A DNA stretch of 32,686 nt, taken from Proteiniclasticum sediminis (GTDB lineage Bacteria > Bacillota > Clostridia > Clostridiales > Clostridiaceae). Under the pieces are notes generated by a model. It ran no database searches and was not told the origin of the DNA. It worked only from the letters and a program-made list of their open reading frames with translations. Numbering within the stretch: position 1 is the first letter of the stretch; each line of letters starts with the position of its first letter. Location: positions 1 to 32,686 of the forward strand of contig NZ_JAGSCS010000024.1 in NCBI RefSeq assembly GCF_018128025.1, in the 5' to 3' direction. Below, in pieces: positions 7,280 to 15,302 of this stretch. The position numbers and the translations under genes were made by a program.

Positions 7280-8259
7280 TCATCCCTGATCGTTCCCCCT
7301 CGTCTTCAGCTCCTCTCGTATTTTCCTATACTGGATGATGGGCCCGTCGCCCACCAGAAGCTTTTCCCCGGATCGGTAGGAAGAGGGTTTGGGCTGCTGG
7401 GTGATCACCACGCGCTTGTCCTGGCGCTCCACAATCTTGTTGCATATTTCCCGAAGTAGGCAATGACGTGGTTCACCGGTTTCATGGCCGTGAGCTTGTG
7501 GTAGAACCGGATATAGAGGATGGTATTCTCCTCATCCACCGGCGCAAAATAGATGATGACCTTTATTTTGGGAGAAATATGGTTCATCCAGAGATTGGGA
7601 TACACAAAGTTCAGATTGGTTTCCTTGATGACGCAGTCCCCTGGCGCTTTGGGTTTTTGTCCATGATCCACCTCATTGTTGGCGCTGGTTTGCAGCACCC
7701 CCTTTTCAAACAGCACTTTGGGGCCATTTATTAGGGTCTAGTTTCCCTTTCCAATGGTATTGTGATGAACAATGGGCACGTGAACCACGTCCAGCTGGTT
7801 TTCGATGCAGCGGGAGTAGTGGGCTTCCCAATGATCTTCGATCTCACTGTAGACATAGGTTTCATCCACATGGGCAGCAAAGAAGGGCAGCTCCTCCGTG
7901 ACCTTTGCTGAATCCCCATACCAGAAATAGATGATGCCATGTTTCTCCCGCACCGGATAGGCGGTGACGTTGAAGCGCCGAAGATCCGCCGTGGACGCTT
8001 TTCCCAGGGCTGGCACAAAGGTGCATTCCCCTCGGGGGTCAAACTCAAGGCCATGGAAGGGACACATAAGGCAATTTCCCTTCATTTCCCCCTTGCTGAG
8101 GGCCGCTCCCCGATGGGAGCACTGATCCACCACGCAGCCCAGTTCGCCCTGGGCATTTCGGAAGAGCGCCAGATTTAGATTCAGACGTTTCAACCCCACT
8201 ATGCCTTGGGGCTTTACCGATTTGGAGGGCAGGATGGCATACCATTGATTTAAAATCAT
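7280..8259 (-). pseudogene. Rieske non-heme iron oxygenase gene with amber codon and frameshift
   Basis: Restoring two lesions gives a protein of about 326 residues like ring-hydroxylating oxygenase alpha subunits. The Rieske cluster motifs QCSHRG (Cys-x-His) and CPFHG (Cys-x2-His) are intact, and ENQLDVVHVPIVHH supplies the Asp/His part of the catalytic iron site. The frame is closed by TAG at 7740-7738, after HHNTIGKGN, but continues in the same frame with TLINGPKVLFE. Near 7442-7443 one base is missing (a GCN codon reads GC), after which the shifted frame continues NKIVERQDKRVVITQQ to the stop at 7282-7280. AAGGAGAATAAACG precedes the ATG. The gene lies 75 bases downstream of tetR on the same strand. 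A truncated 173-residue product would lack most of the catalytic domain. Confidence 0.88.
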
Positions 8260-8334
8260 CGTTTATTCTCCTTCAGTCCTAATTTTTGCACAGATTTAAT
8301 TCTCACTTCGGAAAGTATCGCCGCACCCACAGCG

Positions 8335-8913
8335 TTATGCCCGAATCCCCGCCCAATAGGCTTCAAAGATTCTTTCCGCAAAAGCCAAATCCTCTGCCCG
8401 CTCCGGGTAAAGGAGCATGGCCTCCAGAATGCCCTGGATCATGGAAAAGTAGAGATGGAGAGAACTCTCCGCATCCCGGATCCGAACTTCGCCCGTCTCC
8501 TTTCCGCGAACTAATAATTGCAGGATCTGCGCAAAGTTTCGGCGGTCGGTTTCGCCGATGGCCCCGGCAAAGGTTTCTTTCAGCGCAACGCTTTGCAGAA
8601 GGGGAAGCATGCGCCAGAAGCGCAGCCGGTTCTCCGTCTGATAATAGGCGAGGATGCTGAAGAAGAAAGACTTCAGCGCCTCATAACTGGAAAGGTCCCC
8701 CAGCCGCTGCACCAGCTTTTGGAGACTCTCCTCATACTGACGGATTTCTTCCTCGATCATCCGGGTGAGGATCTCCTCCTTTCCCGCATAGTGGCTGTAG
8801 AGGGACGGGGTCTTGATCCCCACGGCCTCGGCCAGATCCGCCATGGAAAGATGTTCTCCCTTCTGGCAGAATAAGGCGTAGGCTGCATGAAGAATTTCCT
8901 GTTTTTTATCCAC
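8335..8913 (-). CDS. TetR/AcrR family transcriptional regulator
   Basis: Predicted 192-residue one-component repressor. Residues about 5-50 form the TetR helix-turn-helix (LSMADLAEAVGIKTPSLYSHYAGKEEIL without its last residues is the conserved core). The rest is the helical ligand-binding and dimer domain, which is not conserved enough to predict the ligand. The start is GTG at 8913-8911, with GGAGG 8 bases upstream. An 18-bp perfect palindrome lies 16 bases upstream of the start, which suggests autorepression. The Rieske oxygenase gene follows on the same strand, so the pair may once have formed a substrate-responsive unit. Confidence 0.92.
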   Translation of the reverse strand: MDKKQEILHAAYALFCQKGEHLSMADLAEAVGIKTPSLYSHYAGKEEILTRMIEEEIRQYEESLQKLVQRLGDLSSYEALKSFFFSILAYYQTENRLRFWRMLPLLQSVALKETFAGAIGETDRRNFAQILQLLVRGKETGEVRIRDAESSLHLYFSMIQGILEAMLLYPERAEDLAFAERIFEAYWAGIRA

Positions 8914-8928
8914 TGGTCACCCTCCTTC

Positions 8929-8946
8929 CTAACGAATAGTCGTTAG
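8929..8946. promoter_or_regulatory. TetR operator palindrome
   Basis: CTAACGA-ATAG-TCGTTAG is a perfect inverted repeat with 7-bp arms and a 4-bp spacer, the size and shape of TetR-family operators. It lies directly upstream of the ribosome binding site of the tetR gene. Confidence 0.8.
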
Positions 8947-9007
8947 TTAAACGCTATCATCTTCGTGGTTTCCTGTCAACGCCAGTTTGGCCGCAATCCG
9001 AATCCCA

Positions 9008-9052
9008 GAGCAAATAATCCGCCATCCCCCTAGGGATGACGGATTATTGCTC
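9008..9052. terminator. Long hairpin after the PH-domain gene
   Basis: GAGC...GCTC arms of about 20 bp with one bulge and one G-T pair close a short loop. It directly follows the stop of the minus-strand PH-domain gene. The only nearby T-run (9057-9061) is on the plus-strand side, so termination efficiency on the minus strand is uncertain. Confidence 0.55.
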
Positions 9053-9064
9053 ATGATTTTTCCA

Positions 9065-9436
9065 TTACTTCAGCAAAGCTTCCGCAATGAGCCGATCAAA
9101 CTTTCGAATGTCCACGTTCTTCGCCAGATTGATCTTGATGTGCCCTGCCCGGGTCCAGAGTTCCACTTCGGAATTGAAATCCAGGAACTTTCCTGCATTT
9201 TCCGTGGACCACATGTTGATGGAGGAATAGGGCAAGGAATAGATCTCCACTTTCTTTCCGCTGAGTCCCTGGGAATCCCGGACAATGAGCCGTTTGCTCG
9301 TAAAGATCGCACTGTCCCGAAGAGTCTTGTAGGCGGCCACCGCCACTTCTCCGGGAACCAGAAGATCCTGAACATCCCCAGGGATGGGGCATTCGCTGAC
9401 CAGGGTCCAGGCCAGGATGCCTTGCGTTTCTGCCAT
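9065..9436 (-). CDS. Bacterial PH-domain protein (bPH_1 type)
   Basis: Predicted 123-residue soluble protein consisting of one bacterial pleckstrin-homology-like domain. The conserved run is recognisable: LVPGEVAVAAYKTLRDSAIF, then TSKRLIVRDSQGLSGKKVE, SLPYSSI, and a C-terminal helix. Length agrees with single-domain bPH_1 (YvbH/YxxA-like) proteins, whose function is not settled. AAAGGAGCGATGAAAC precedes the ATG. It is separated from the upstream apgM-type gene by that gene's terminator, so it is probably transcribed on its own. No partner gene is evident. Confidence 0.85.
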   Translation of the reverse strand: MAETQGILAWTLVSECPIPGDVQDLLVPGEVAVAAYKTLRDSAIFTSKRLIVRDSQGLSGKKVEIYSLPYSSINMWSTENAGKFLDFNSEVELWTRAGHIKINLAKNVDIRKFDRLIAEALLK

Positions 9437-9545
9437 GTTTCATCGCTCCTTTCAGTGTTGGATAGGAATAATACACTTCTTTCATTATAACCGGAAAACA
9501 AATCTAGCAATCAAATAGTTAAAGAATATTTTCAAAATAAACAAA

Positions 9546-9573
9546 CATCCGCAGAGAAGTTTCTCTGCGGATG
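9546..9573 (-). terminator. Terminator of the DASS-ApgM operon
   Basis: CATCCGCAGAGA pairs with TCTCTGCGGATG across a 4-base loop, followed on the minus strand by a T-rich stretch (TTTGTTTATTTT). Confidence 0.85.
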
Positions 9574-9579
9574 CATGGC

Positions 9580-10833
9580 TTAGGCTCCGACCTTTTCGGT
9601 AAAGCCCAAAAGATCCATCTGGAGCATGAAGATATCGTTGGCGGTGAGATTTTGGAGGCTGCCCGCCATGAAGGGGGTCTCGCCGGTCTCTTTGATGCCG
9701 TCTTTTCGAACATCGCCTCCGGCGATGAAGGTGGGAACGGCATCCCCCGTATGATCCCGCGCTTCGCAGGGGGTACTGTGGTCCGCGGTGAAGGTGATGT
9801 AACACTGATTCAGGTCCAACCCTTGGAGGAGCCTGCCCATCATGGCATCGGCCTTTTCCACCATCTCTTTTTTCATCAGCGGCAGATTGTCATGACCCGC
9901 CAGGTCCGTGGCCTTCACATGGAGCACTACCCAATCATAACGGTCTTCCTTCAGAAGCTTCAGGACCAGATCCGCCTTTCCGGAAAGATCCGTGTCAAAG
10001 CTTCCGGTGAAGCTGTCTTTCGTATAGTAGTCCATACCCGCCAGCCGGGCGATGCCGCCCACAGTGGTATCGCCGGCGACGCAGGCGGCTTTCAGGCCGT
10101 ACTGCTCGGTCACCGTGGGGAAATCCTGCTTCATTCCCGGGCCCCGGGTGATGACGGTGTTGGCGGGAAGGAGCCCCTCCGCTTTCCGCTTCGCATTCAC
10201 CGGGTGTCTTTCCAGGATCCGCTGGGCTTTCTTCGTGAACTCCCAGAGATTGGCGGCGGTTCTTCGGCTGGCGGCGCTGTCCTCTAAAGGACTGGGCACC
10301 ACCAGTTTCGCTCCCTCCTCTGCTGTTCCCGGATCTGTGCAGACGATGCGGTCGCTGAGGGCACTGCCCTGGAAAACCACCGCCACGCGATGCTCCGTGA
10401 GGGCTCTCACCTGCACCACCGTGCCATCTTCCAGCACCATCCCATGAAGGGCCTGGGCCAGTTCCCCGGTGCCTTCCCGGATTCTCCCCGCGCGCCGGTC
10501 CACCACCACCAGATTTTCATCTACGGTGCCGAAGTTCCCGCGAAAGGCGATATCGCCCTGCTGGAGAATCATCCCTGCGCTGAAGGCTTCCAGGGGCCCT
10601 CGGCCGGTATACACTTTATTGCTGTCATACCCGAAGATCTGCAGATGGCCCACGTCGGTGCCCACCCGGACTCCCGGTGTCATGGGGTAGACGTTGCCGC
10701 ACATCCCCTTGGACACCAGAAAATCGAAGTTGGGCGTCACGGCGCTTTCCAGCGGAGTCTTGCCGTGAAGTTCGGGGTTGGGCCGATCGCCCAATCCATC
10801 CAGGATCACCAGGAGTCCTTGTTTCTTTCTCAT
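9580..10833 (-). CDS. apgM: Cofactor-independent phosphoglycerate mutase, archaeal (ApgM) type
   Basis: Predicted 417-residue cytoplasmic enzyme of the alkaline phosphatase superfamily that interconverts 3- and 2-phosphoglycerate. N-terminal GLLVILDGLGDRPNPELHGKT holds the first metal-binding Asp. VGTDVGHLQIFGYD is the nucleophile region, here with Thr where many relatives have Ser. Later VLHVKATDLAGHDN and FTADHSTPCEARDHTGD supply the remaining metal ligands. Length matches ApgM (~400), not the ~510-residue bacterial GpmI. TAGGAGAACAAC precedes the ATG. It is the third gene of an operon after a DASS transporter and an exported protein, unusual company for a glycolytic enzyme, so a role on another phospho-ester cannot be excluded. 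Confidence 0.88.
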   Translation of the reverse strand: MRKKQGLLVILDGLGDRPNPELHGKTPLESAVTPNFDFLVSKGMCGNVYPMTPGVRVGTDVGHLQIFGYDSNKVYTGRGPLEAFSAGMILQQGDIAFRGNFGTVDENLVVVDRRAGRIREGTGELAQALHGMVLEDGTVVQVRALTEHRVAVVFQGSALSDRIVCTDPGTAEEGAKLVVPSPLEDSAASRRTAANLWEFTKKAQRILERHPVNAKRKAEGLLPANTVITRGPGMKQDFPTVTEQYGLKAACVAGDTTVGGIARLAGMDYYTKDSFTGSFDTDLSGKADLVLKLLKEDRYDWVVLHVKATDLAGHDNLPLMKKEMVEKADAMMGRLLQGLDLNQCYITFTADHSTPCEARDHTGDAVPTFIAGGDVRKDGIKETGETPFMAGSLQNLTANDIFMLQMDLLGFTEKVGA

Positions 10834-10872
10834 GTTGTTCTCCTACCTTGTCGTCTTTTGATGATGTTCGGA

Positions 10873-11598
10873 TTACTCCTGCGCAGGTTTTCCCTTGAGC
10901 AGATCCTTGTTTTTCAGCATGAATGCCACAGAAATCACGGCGGAGAGCACCCAGACCAGCACGGTGTGCTGCTTCTGGGGAGCATAGAAGTTCAGCGCGA
11001 GCTTCACTTCCTTGCCGGGCTTCACTTCCTCGAAGTTATAGCCGCCCACGGGTCTGCCCTCTTCCACCGCATAGGTGTAGGGATCTTCGGCATCATAGTC
11101 CACGATGTTTAAGAGTTCTTTTCCCTTAGGAGCTACAACCGTAACGCTGTATTCGCCAATGGTATTGGGTGAGGTGTTGGTCACCTTGTGCTCCACGGTA
11201 ATGGCGCCATTGGGGAAGGTGTCCCCCAACTTGGCTTTCTTGCCTACATAAAGCCCTTCTTTGGTCAGGGTGACGGTGAACTCCACTTCGGCACCCTTTT
11301 CTTTAAAGGTGGCCAGATAGTAGCTTGTATCGCCATACTCCACTTCTTCGGGATCTCCCGCTAAGGTTCCCTTGGATGCGGTGACCTCCACCAGCTCGGT
11401 TTTGCTGTACTTGGGGAAAGCCACCTGACCTTCCTCATTGGTTTCGGCGAGAATGACCTGAACAATTTTTGCATTGTCGCCCTCGGGGGATACCCTGTCT
11501 GCAACCTGATTCAGGACACCAAATTCCTGGGCCAGCACTGGGGTCGTCAGCATTCCCATGGTCAGGAAGGCGAATAGAATGGTTTTGATCTTCTTCAT
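10873..11598 (-). CDS. Exported protein with C-terminal membrane anchor, function unknown
   Basis: Predicted 241-residue protein. Residues 1-24 form a Sec signal peptide (hydrophobic core, then PVLA before QEF). The middle is a beta-rich region that may be Ig-like (VTNTSPNTIGEYSVTVVAPK, EVKPGKEVKLALNFYAP). One membrane helix at about 213-230 is followed by a basic tail, so the bulk would be held outside the cell. The frame runs upstream to 11694, but ATG 11598 has GGAGGAGAGAAAA before it and starts the signal peptide. Only 13 bases separate it from the DASS transporter gene, which suggests coupled translation and perhaps an accessory role in transport. No family was recognised. Confidence 0.8.
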   Translation of the reverse strand: MKKIKTILFAFLTMGMLTTPVLAQEFGVLNQVADRVSPEGDNAKIVQVILAETNEEGQVAFPKYSKTELVEVTASKGTLAGDPEEVEYGDTSYYLATFKEKGAEVEFTVTLTKEGLYVGKKAKLGDTFPNGAITVEHKVTNTSPNTIGEYSVTVVAPKGKELLNIVDYDAEDPYTYAVEEGRPVGGYNFEEVKPGKEVKLALNFYAPQKQHTVLVWVLSAVISVAFMLKNKDLLKGKPAQE

Positions 11599-11611
11599 TT
11601 TTCTCTCCTCC

Positions 11612-13078
11612 TTACACAAGTCCGATGACTTTAAACCAAGTGACGGATGCCAGGACCATGATGGCCCACTTGGCCAGAAGGACCAGAATTCCATAAACCA
11701 TCTGCTCCAGCACTGTGAAGTATCCTGTGCCGTAGTAGATGAGGTTCACCTTGCTGTGAGGCGGCAGCGTGATGGTGTCGGCGATGCAGAAAGCTGCAGG
11801 CAGGGCCAGGGCTACAGGATTGTATCCGGTGGCATTGGCAATACCGATGATGGTGGGGATCAGGATAATGGTTCGTACGGTTTTTGAAGTGAACATGAAG
11901 TGACTGAAGCTGGCCACAAACATGAGTACGGCGAAGAGGGGCACGAAGCTCATGTTCTGGAGGCCCATGCGCTTGAAGAGGATATTGAGTCCCCAGGCCG
12001 CAAGGCCGGTCTCATCCAGGGCAACACCGCCGGCATACGCGCCGCAGGCAAAGATCAGAAGGTTCCAGGAGATTTTGGCTTCCTTCCACTTGAGAATGCC
12101 GATGTGGGGCATGAAGAAGAAGGCTGCGGAGAGGATGGCCACCATGACCAGACTCAGCTGGAAGCCGAAGAGCTTCACCTGAATGCTGTCAATGACCCAA
12201 AGGGTCAGGGTCACGAGGAAGATCACCAGCGCTTTCTTCTCATTGAGAGTCATCTTGCCCAGCTTCGCATACTCTGCCTTGATCTTGGAAAGATCCAGGG
12301 TTTTGACCTCGGACTTGGGCAGCTTGAACAGGGCTTTGCCGATGAAAAACATGGCGATGAGGGTGAGGATCGTCACCGGAGCCGAAGCAATAAACCACTC
12401 CATCCAGGAGACATCATGGTCGGTGAGGTCCTTGATGAAGCTGATGGCCAGAATCTGGGAAGAGGTGGCCGTGACAATGGCCGCCGTGGACAGGTTGTTG
12501 GCCTGGATTCCATGGAGGGCCAGCATTTTTCCGAAGTTATTCTTGGGATCGTTGATGTTGACTTCAAAGGCCTCCACCACCAGGAGCACGATGGGGAACA
12601 TCATGGCCGCTCGGGCCGTGGTGGATGGAACGACAAAGGCAATGGCGAAATTGATGAAGATCAGAAGCAGCAGTACGCTGTTGACGCTCTTGCCGAACTT
12701 GCTGATGAGAAAGAGGGCCATGCGCCGAGCCAGTCCGCTTTTCTCCATGCCGGAGGCAATGATAAAGGCGGCAAAGGTAAGCCAGATAACCTCATACCCC
12801 AGCACTTCCATGGCCTTGGACTCACTCCAGGCTCCGGTGAGTGGCAGGGCGACAATGACAAGCAGCGAGACGGCATAATTGGGCAGACTCTCGGAAATCC
12901 AGAGCGTCAGTGCTGCGGCAAAAACGGCCAGGGCCATTTTTCCGGCATAGGACAGCCCAGCTGGCGTGGGCATGGTGTAAAGCACGGCAAACAAGAACAG
13001 GGCCAGCGGTAATCCGAAAAATTGCATTTTCAGTTCAAAAGGACCTTTTGCCTTTTTAACCTTCACGGTAGTTTCCAT
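11612..13078 (-). CDS. DASS (SLC13) family sodium/anion symporter
   Basis: Predicted 488-residue inner membrane transporter with 11 or more helices. It shows the divalent anion:sodium symporter repeat: AFIIASGMEKSGLARRMAL, then VPSTTARAAMMFPI in the first half, and SFSHFMFTSKTVRTIILIP with ALALPAAFCIADTITLPPH in the second. The VPSTTAR segment corresponds to the substrate/sodium loop. The family carries di- and tricarboxylates, sulfate or related anions; substrate cannot be assigned here. GGGGAGAATCACTGT precedes the ATG. It leads a three-gene operon with an exported protein and an ApgM-type enzyme, and is divergent from a LysR regulator that probably controls it. Confidence 0.9.
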   Translation of the reverse strand: METTVKVKKAKGPFELKMQFFGLPLALFLFAVLYTMPTPAGLSYAGKMALAVFAAALTLWISESLPNYAVSLLVIVALPLTGAWSESKAMEVLGYEVIWLTFAAFIIASGMEKSGLARRMALFLISKFGKSVNSVLLLLIFINFAIAFVVPSTTARAAMMFPIVLLVVEAFEVNINDPKNNFGKMLALHGIQANNLSTAAIVTATSSQILAISFIKDLTDHDVSWMEWFIASAPVTILTLIAMFFIGKALFKLPKSEVKTLDLSKIKAEYAKLGKMTLNEKKALVIFLVTLTLWVIDSIQVKLFGFQLSLVMVAILSAAFFFMPHIGILKWKEAKISWNLLIFACGAYAGGVALDETGLAAWGLNILFKRMGLQNMSFVPLFAVLMFVASFSHFMFTSKTVRTIILIPTIIGIANATGYNPVALALPAAFCIADTITLPPHSKVNLIYYGTGYFTVLEQMVYGILVLLAKWAIMVLASVTWFKVIGLV

Positions 13079-13384
13079 ACAGTGATTCTCCCCTTAGTTG
13101 AAGTATTTACCAAATGTTAACGTTTGATACATTCATCATACCGAGGATGCAAAGCTTTCACCAACGACATTTTTTTATGATCTCCATAAATAAAACTCAT
13201 GTTACCGTTTTTCCTTTATTATCATTAATATTATTTATGATCTTTGTGAATTGCAAACCGAAATCTTACGCTATTCGTTAATTTATCTTGAATCTTCACC
13301 ATATTTACGATAAATTTTAGTTATACGATGGGGGTCACTCTTTTTGGAGGATTCCCCCAATAAAGGAAAGAGCGAGGTCACGCC
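13079..13384. other. Divergent promoter region between DASS operon and lysR
   Basis: This 306-base AT-rich stretch has no gene. It holds a minus-strand promoter (13228-13256) and a LysR-type dyad, ATAA-ATTTTAG-TTAT at 13310-13324, with the T-N11-A form expected of such sites. A second candidate lies around 13266-13280. No convincing lysR promoter was picked out. Confidence 0.6.
13228..13256 (-). promoter_or_regulatory. Promoter of the DASS operon
   Basis: On the minus strand TTGCAA (13256-13251) and TAATAT (13233-13228) are separated by 17 bases, giving a leader of about 140 bases before the DASS gene. Confidence 0.55.
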
Positions 13385-14317
13385 ATGGATTTGGAAACCC
13401 TCCAAACCTTCATCCACGTGTCAAAAAACAACAGCTTCACCAAAACCGCTGAAGAGCTGTTTTGTTCCCAGGCAGCGGTATCCCTTCGCATCCAGCGCCT
13501 GGAAAGGGAACTGTGCTGCGAGCTGGTGTCCCGAAAAACGAAGAAAGCCCTGCTGACCAAGGACGGGCAGCTGTTCCTCCCCTATGCTCAACAGATGATC
13601 AACACCTTTGAGACCGGGAAGGAGCATCTGCTCCAGGCTCGCCTCATGGAGCAGTCGGAGATTCTCATCACCTCTTCCAGCACACCGGGGACTTACATCC
13701 TGCCCAACCTTATGTTCCTGTTTCGCCAAAAGTATCCTTATATCACCATCGTCAACAATGTCCAGTACACCCGGAATGTGGTGGAAAGCATCCGGGCTCG
13801 GAAATATCCCTTGGGCATTATCTCCCAGCCTTATTTTTCCGATTCCGAAGAGCTCCTTTGTGAGCCTGTGCTGGAGGACCCTTTGGTCATTGTGGTGAAC
13901 AACAGCCATCCCTGGGCCGGAAAATCCAGAATTTTTCTGGCGGAATTCCAGAAGGAAAACTTCCTGGTCACCAATCCCAGCACTTCCCTCATTCCCTATC
14001 TGGAGCAGGCCGGAAAGTTCCATTTCAAGCCGGAGAAGATCTGCGTGGTGGGCAGCGTGGAAGCCATCAAGCAAAGTATCTACGAAAACCTGGGGGTCTC
14101 CATCGTGTCCGAAAGCGCGGTGAAACAGGAGCTTCGGCTGGGCCTTCTTCACCGGGTGGACCTTCTGGAGAACATCACCCTCATGCGCCGGATTTACTGC
14201 ATTCGGCGTAAAGACACCGTGCTTCCCCTGTCCACAGAGCTCTTCCTGAATTCCATACGGGAACATATCTACACCAAGGGCCGGGAGCTGGAAGGCACGG
14301 CAAGATCCGGAAACTGA
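13385..14317 (+). CDS. LysR family transcriptional regulator
   Basis: Predicted 310-residue regulator. Residues 1-60 form the LysR helix-turn-helix (LQTFIHVSKNNSFTKTAEEL, AAVSLRIQRLE). Residues about 90-295 form the periplasmic-binding-protein-like effector domain. It resembles the GltC/CysL side of the family, but the ligand is not predictable. GAGGTCACGCC precedes the ATG. It is divergent from the DASS-ApgM operon across a 306-base control region, the usual arrangement for a LysR activator of that operon. The aldo/keto reductase gene follows 55 bases downstream on the same strand and might be cotranscribed. Confidence 0.92.
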   Translation: MDLETLQTFIHVSKNNSFTKTAEELFCSQAAVSLRIQRLERELCCELVSRKTKKALLTKDGQLFLPYAQQMINTFETGKEHLLQARLMEQSEILITSSSTPGTYILPNLMFLFRQKYPYITIVNNVQYTRNVVESIRARKYPLGIISQPYFSDSEELLCEPVLEDPLVIVVNNSHPWAGKSRIFLAEFQKENFLVTNPSTSLIPYLEQAGKFHFKPEKICVVGSVEAIKQSIYENLGVSIVSESAVKQELRLGLLHRVDLLENITLMRRIYCIRRKDTVLPLSTELFLNSIREHIYTKGRELEGTARSGN

Positions 14318-14372
14318 CTTCATCCTGAATGATGATTAAGCCTATTCAACGCGTCAAAATCGGAGGTATATC

Positions 14373-15227
14373 ATGGACAATCAACTGCTGCTCAAAGACG
14401 GAACTCCCATGCCGAAGCTGGGCATGGGCACTTGGAACATGGGGGAAAACCCCAAAACCCGTTTTGAAGAAATCCGTGCCCTGCGCCATGGAATCCAGGA
14501 AGGAATGACCCTCCTGGACACGGCGGAAATGTATGGCGAAGGACTTTCCGAGGAACTCATTGGCGAAGCCCTGAAGGGCTTACGCCGGGAGGACCTTTTC
14601 CTGGTTTCCAAATTCTATCCCCATCACGGGAAGAAGGAAGCGCTGAAAAGATCCTGCAAAAACAGTCTGAAGCGCCTGGGCACCGCCTATCTGGATCTCT
14701 ATCTTCTCCACTGGCGGGGCTCCGTACCACTGGCAGAAACCGTGGAAGGCCTGGAGGAGCTGAAAGCCGAAGGGCTCATCCGAAACTGGGGCGTCTCCAA
14801 CTTTGATGTGGAAGATCTGGAGGAGCTTCTCCAGGTGCCCCAGGGGGAAAACTGCCGGGTGAACCAGGTGCTCTACCACCTGGGTTCCCGAGGCATTGAA
14901 AGGGATCTTCTTCCTTACGCCCAGGCCCAAGGCATCCTCACCATGGCCTACTGCCCCATGGCCCATGATGCGGCATCCCGAAAACGGATCACCGGTTCCC
15001 CCTTGGTCAAAGAAATGGCCCTACGGCTGGAAAAGACGCCCGAACAGCTGATGCTGGCGTTTCTCCTGGCACAGAAGAACCTCTGCGTCATCCCCAAGGC
15101 GTCCACCCTAGAGCATGTAAACCAGAATGCTCAGATGCTGAGCTTCACCCTCTCTATGGAGGATCTGGCAGCCCTTTCTGCCGCTTTTCCCCCGCCCTCC
15201 CAGCGAGTGCCTCTGGATATGCTTTAA
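14373..15227 (+). CDS. Aldo/keto reductase
   Basis: Predicted 284-residue NADPH-dependent reductase with a TIM barrel. The catalytic tetrad is visible: Asp49 and Tyr54 in LLDTAEMYGEG, Lys80 in LVSKFYP, and His113 in YLLHWRG. The C-terminal cofactor loop is IPKASTLEHVNQN. Length is normal. It reduces aldehydes or ketones; the exact substrate is unknown. CGGAGGTATATC precedes the ATG. It lies between the LysR gene and a convergent iron alcohol dehydrogenase, and the three together could deal with reactive carbonyls, though this link is only suggested by position. Confidence 0.93.
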   Translation: MDNQLLLKDGTPMPKLGMGTWNMGENPKTRFEEIRALRHGIQEGMTLLDTAEMYGEGLSEELIGEALKGLRREDLFLVSKFYPHHGKKEALKRSCKNSLKRLGTAYLDLYLLHWRGSVPLAETVEGLEELKAEGLIRNWGVSNFDVEDLEELLQVPQGENCRVNQVLYHLGSRGIERDLLPYAQAQGILTMAYCPMAHDAASRKRITGSPLVKEMALRLEKTPEQLMLAFLLAQKNLCVIPKASTLEHVNQNAQMLSFTLSMEDLAALSAAFPPPSQRVPLDML

Positions 15228-15239
15228 ATCACGACGGCA

Positions 15240-15267
15240 AAATGACGGCTGTTTTCAGCCGTCATTT
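15240..15267. terminator. Bidirectional terminator
   Basis: AAATGACGGCTG and CAGCCGTCATTT form a perfect 12-bp stem with a TTTT loop between the convergent aldo/keto reductase and alcohol dehydrogenase genes. Confidence 0.88.
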
Positions 15268-15302
15268 CTATTGCTCATCCTATGGTTTAATGGGATTCTT
15301 CT

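Noticed and set aside
7738-7740. TAG in the Rieske gene as a recoded (pyrrolysine) codon
   Set aside because: The same gene has a separate frameshift, no pyrrolysine genes are in view, and the position is likely a normal Lys or Arg codon in relatives.
9571-10287. A 238-codon plus-strand ORF
   Set aside because: Antisense to the apgM-type gene, with no start site or family features.
11900-13012. A 370-codon plus-strand ORF
   Set aside because: It is antisense to the DASS transporter gene, rich in His, Gly, Glu and Gln as expected from the reverse complement of a membrane protein, and lacks a start site.
13266-13285. AACGAATAG shared between the DASS control region and the TetR operator
   Set aside because: Only one half-site matches and the second arm is poor, so the match is probably chance.
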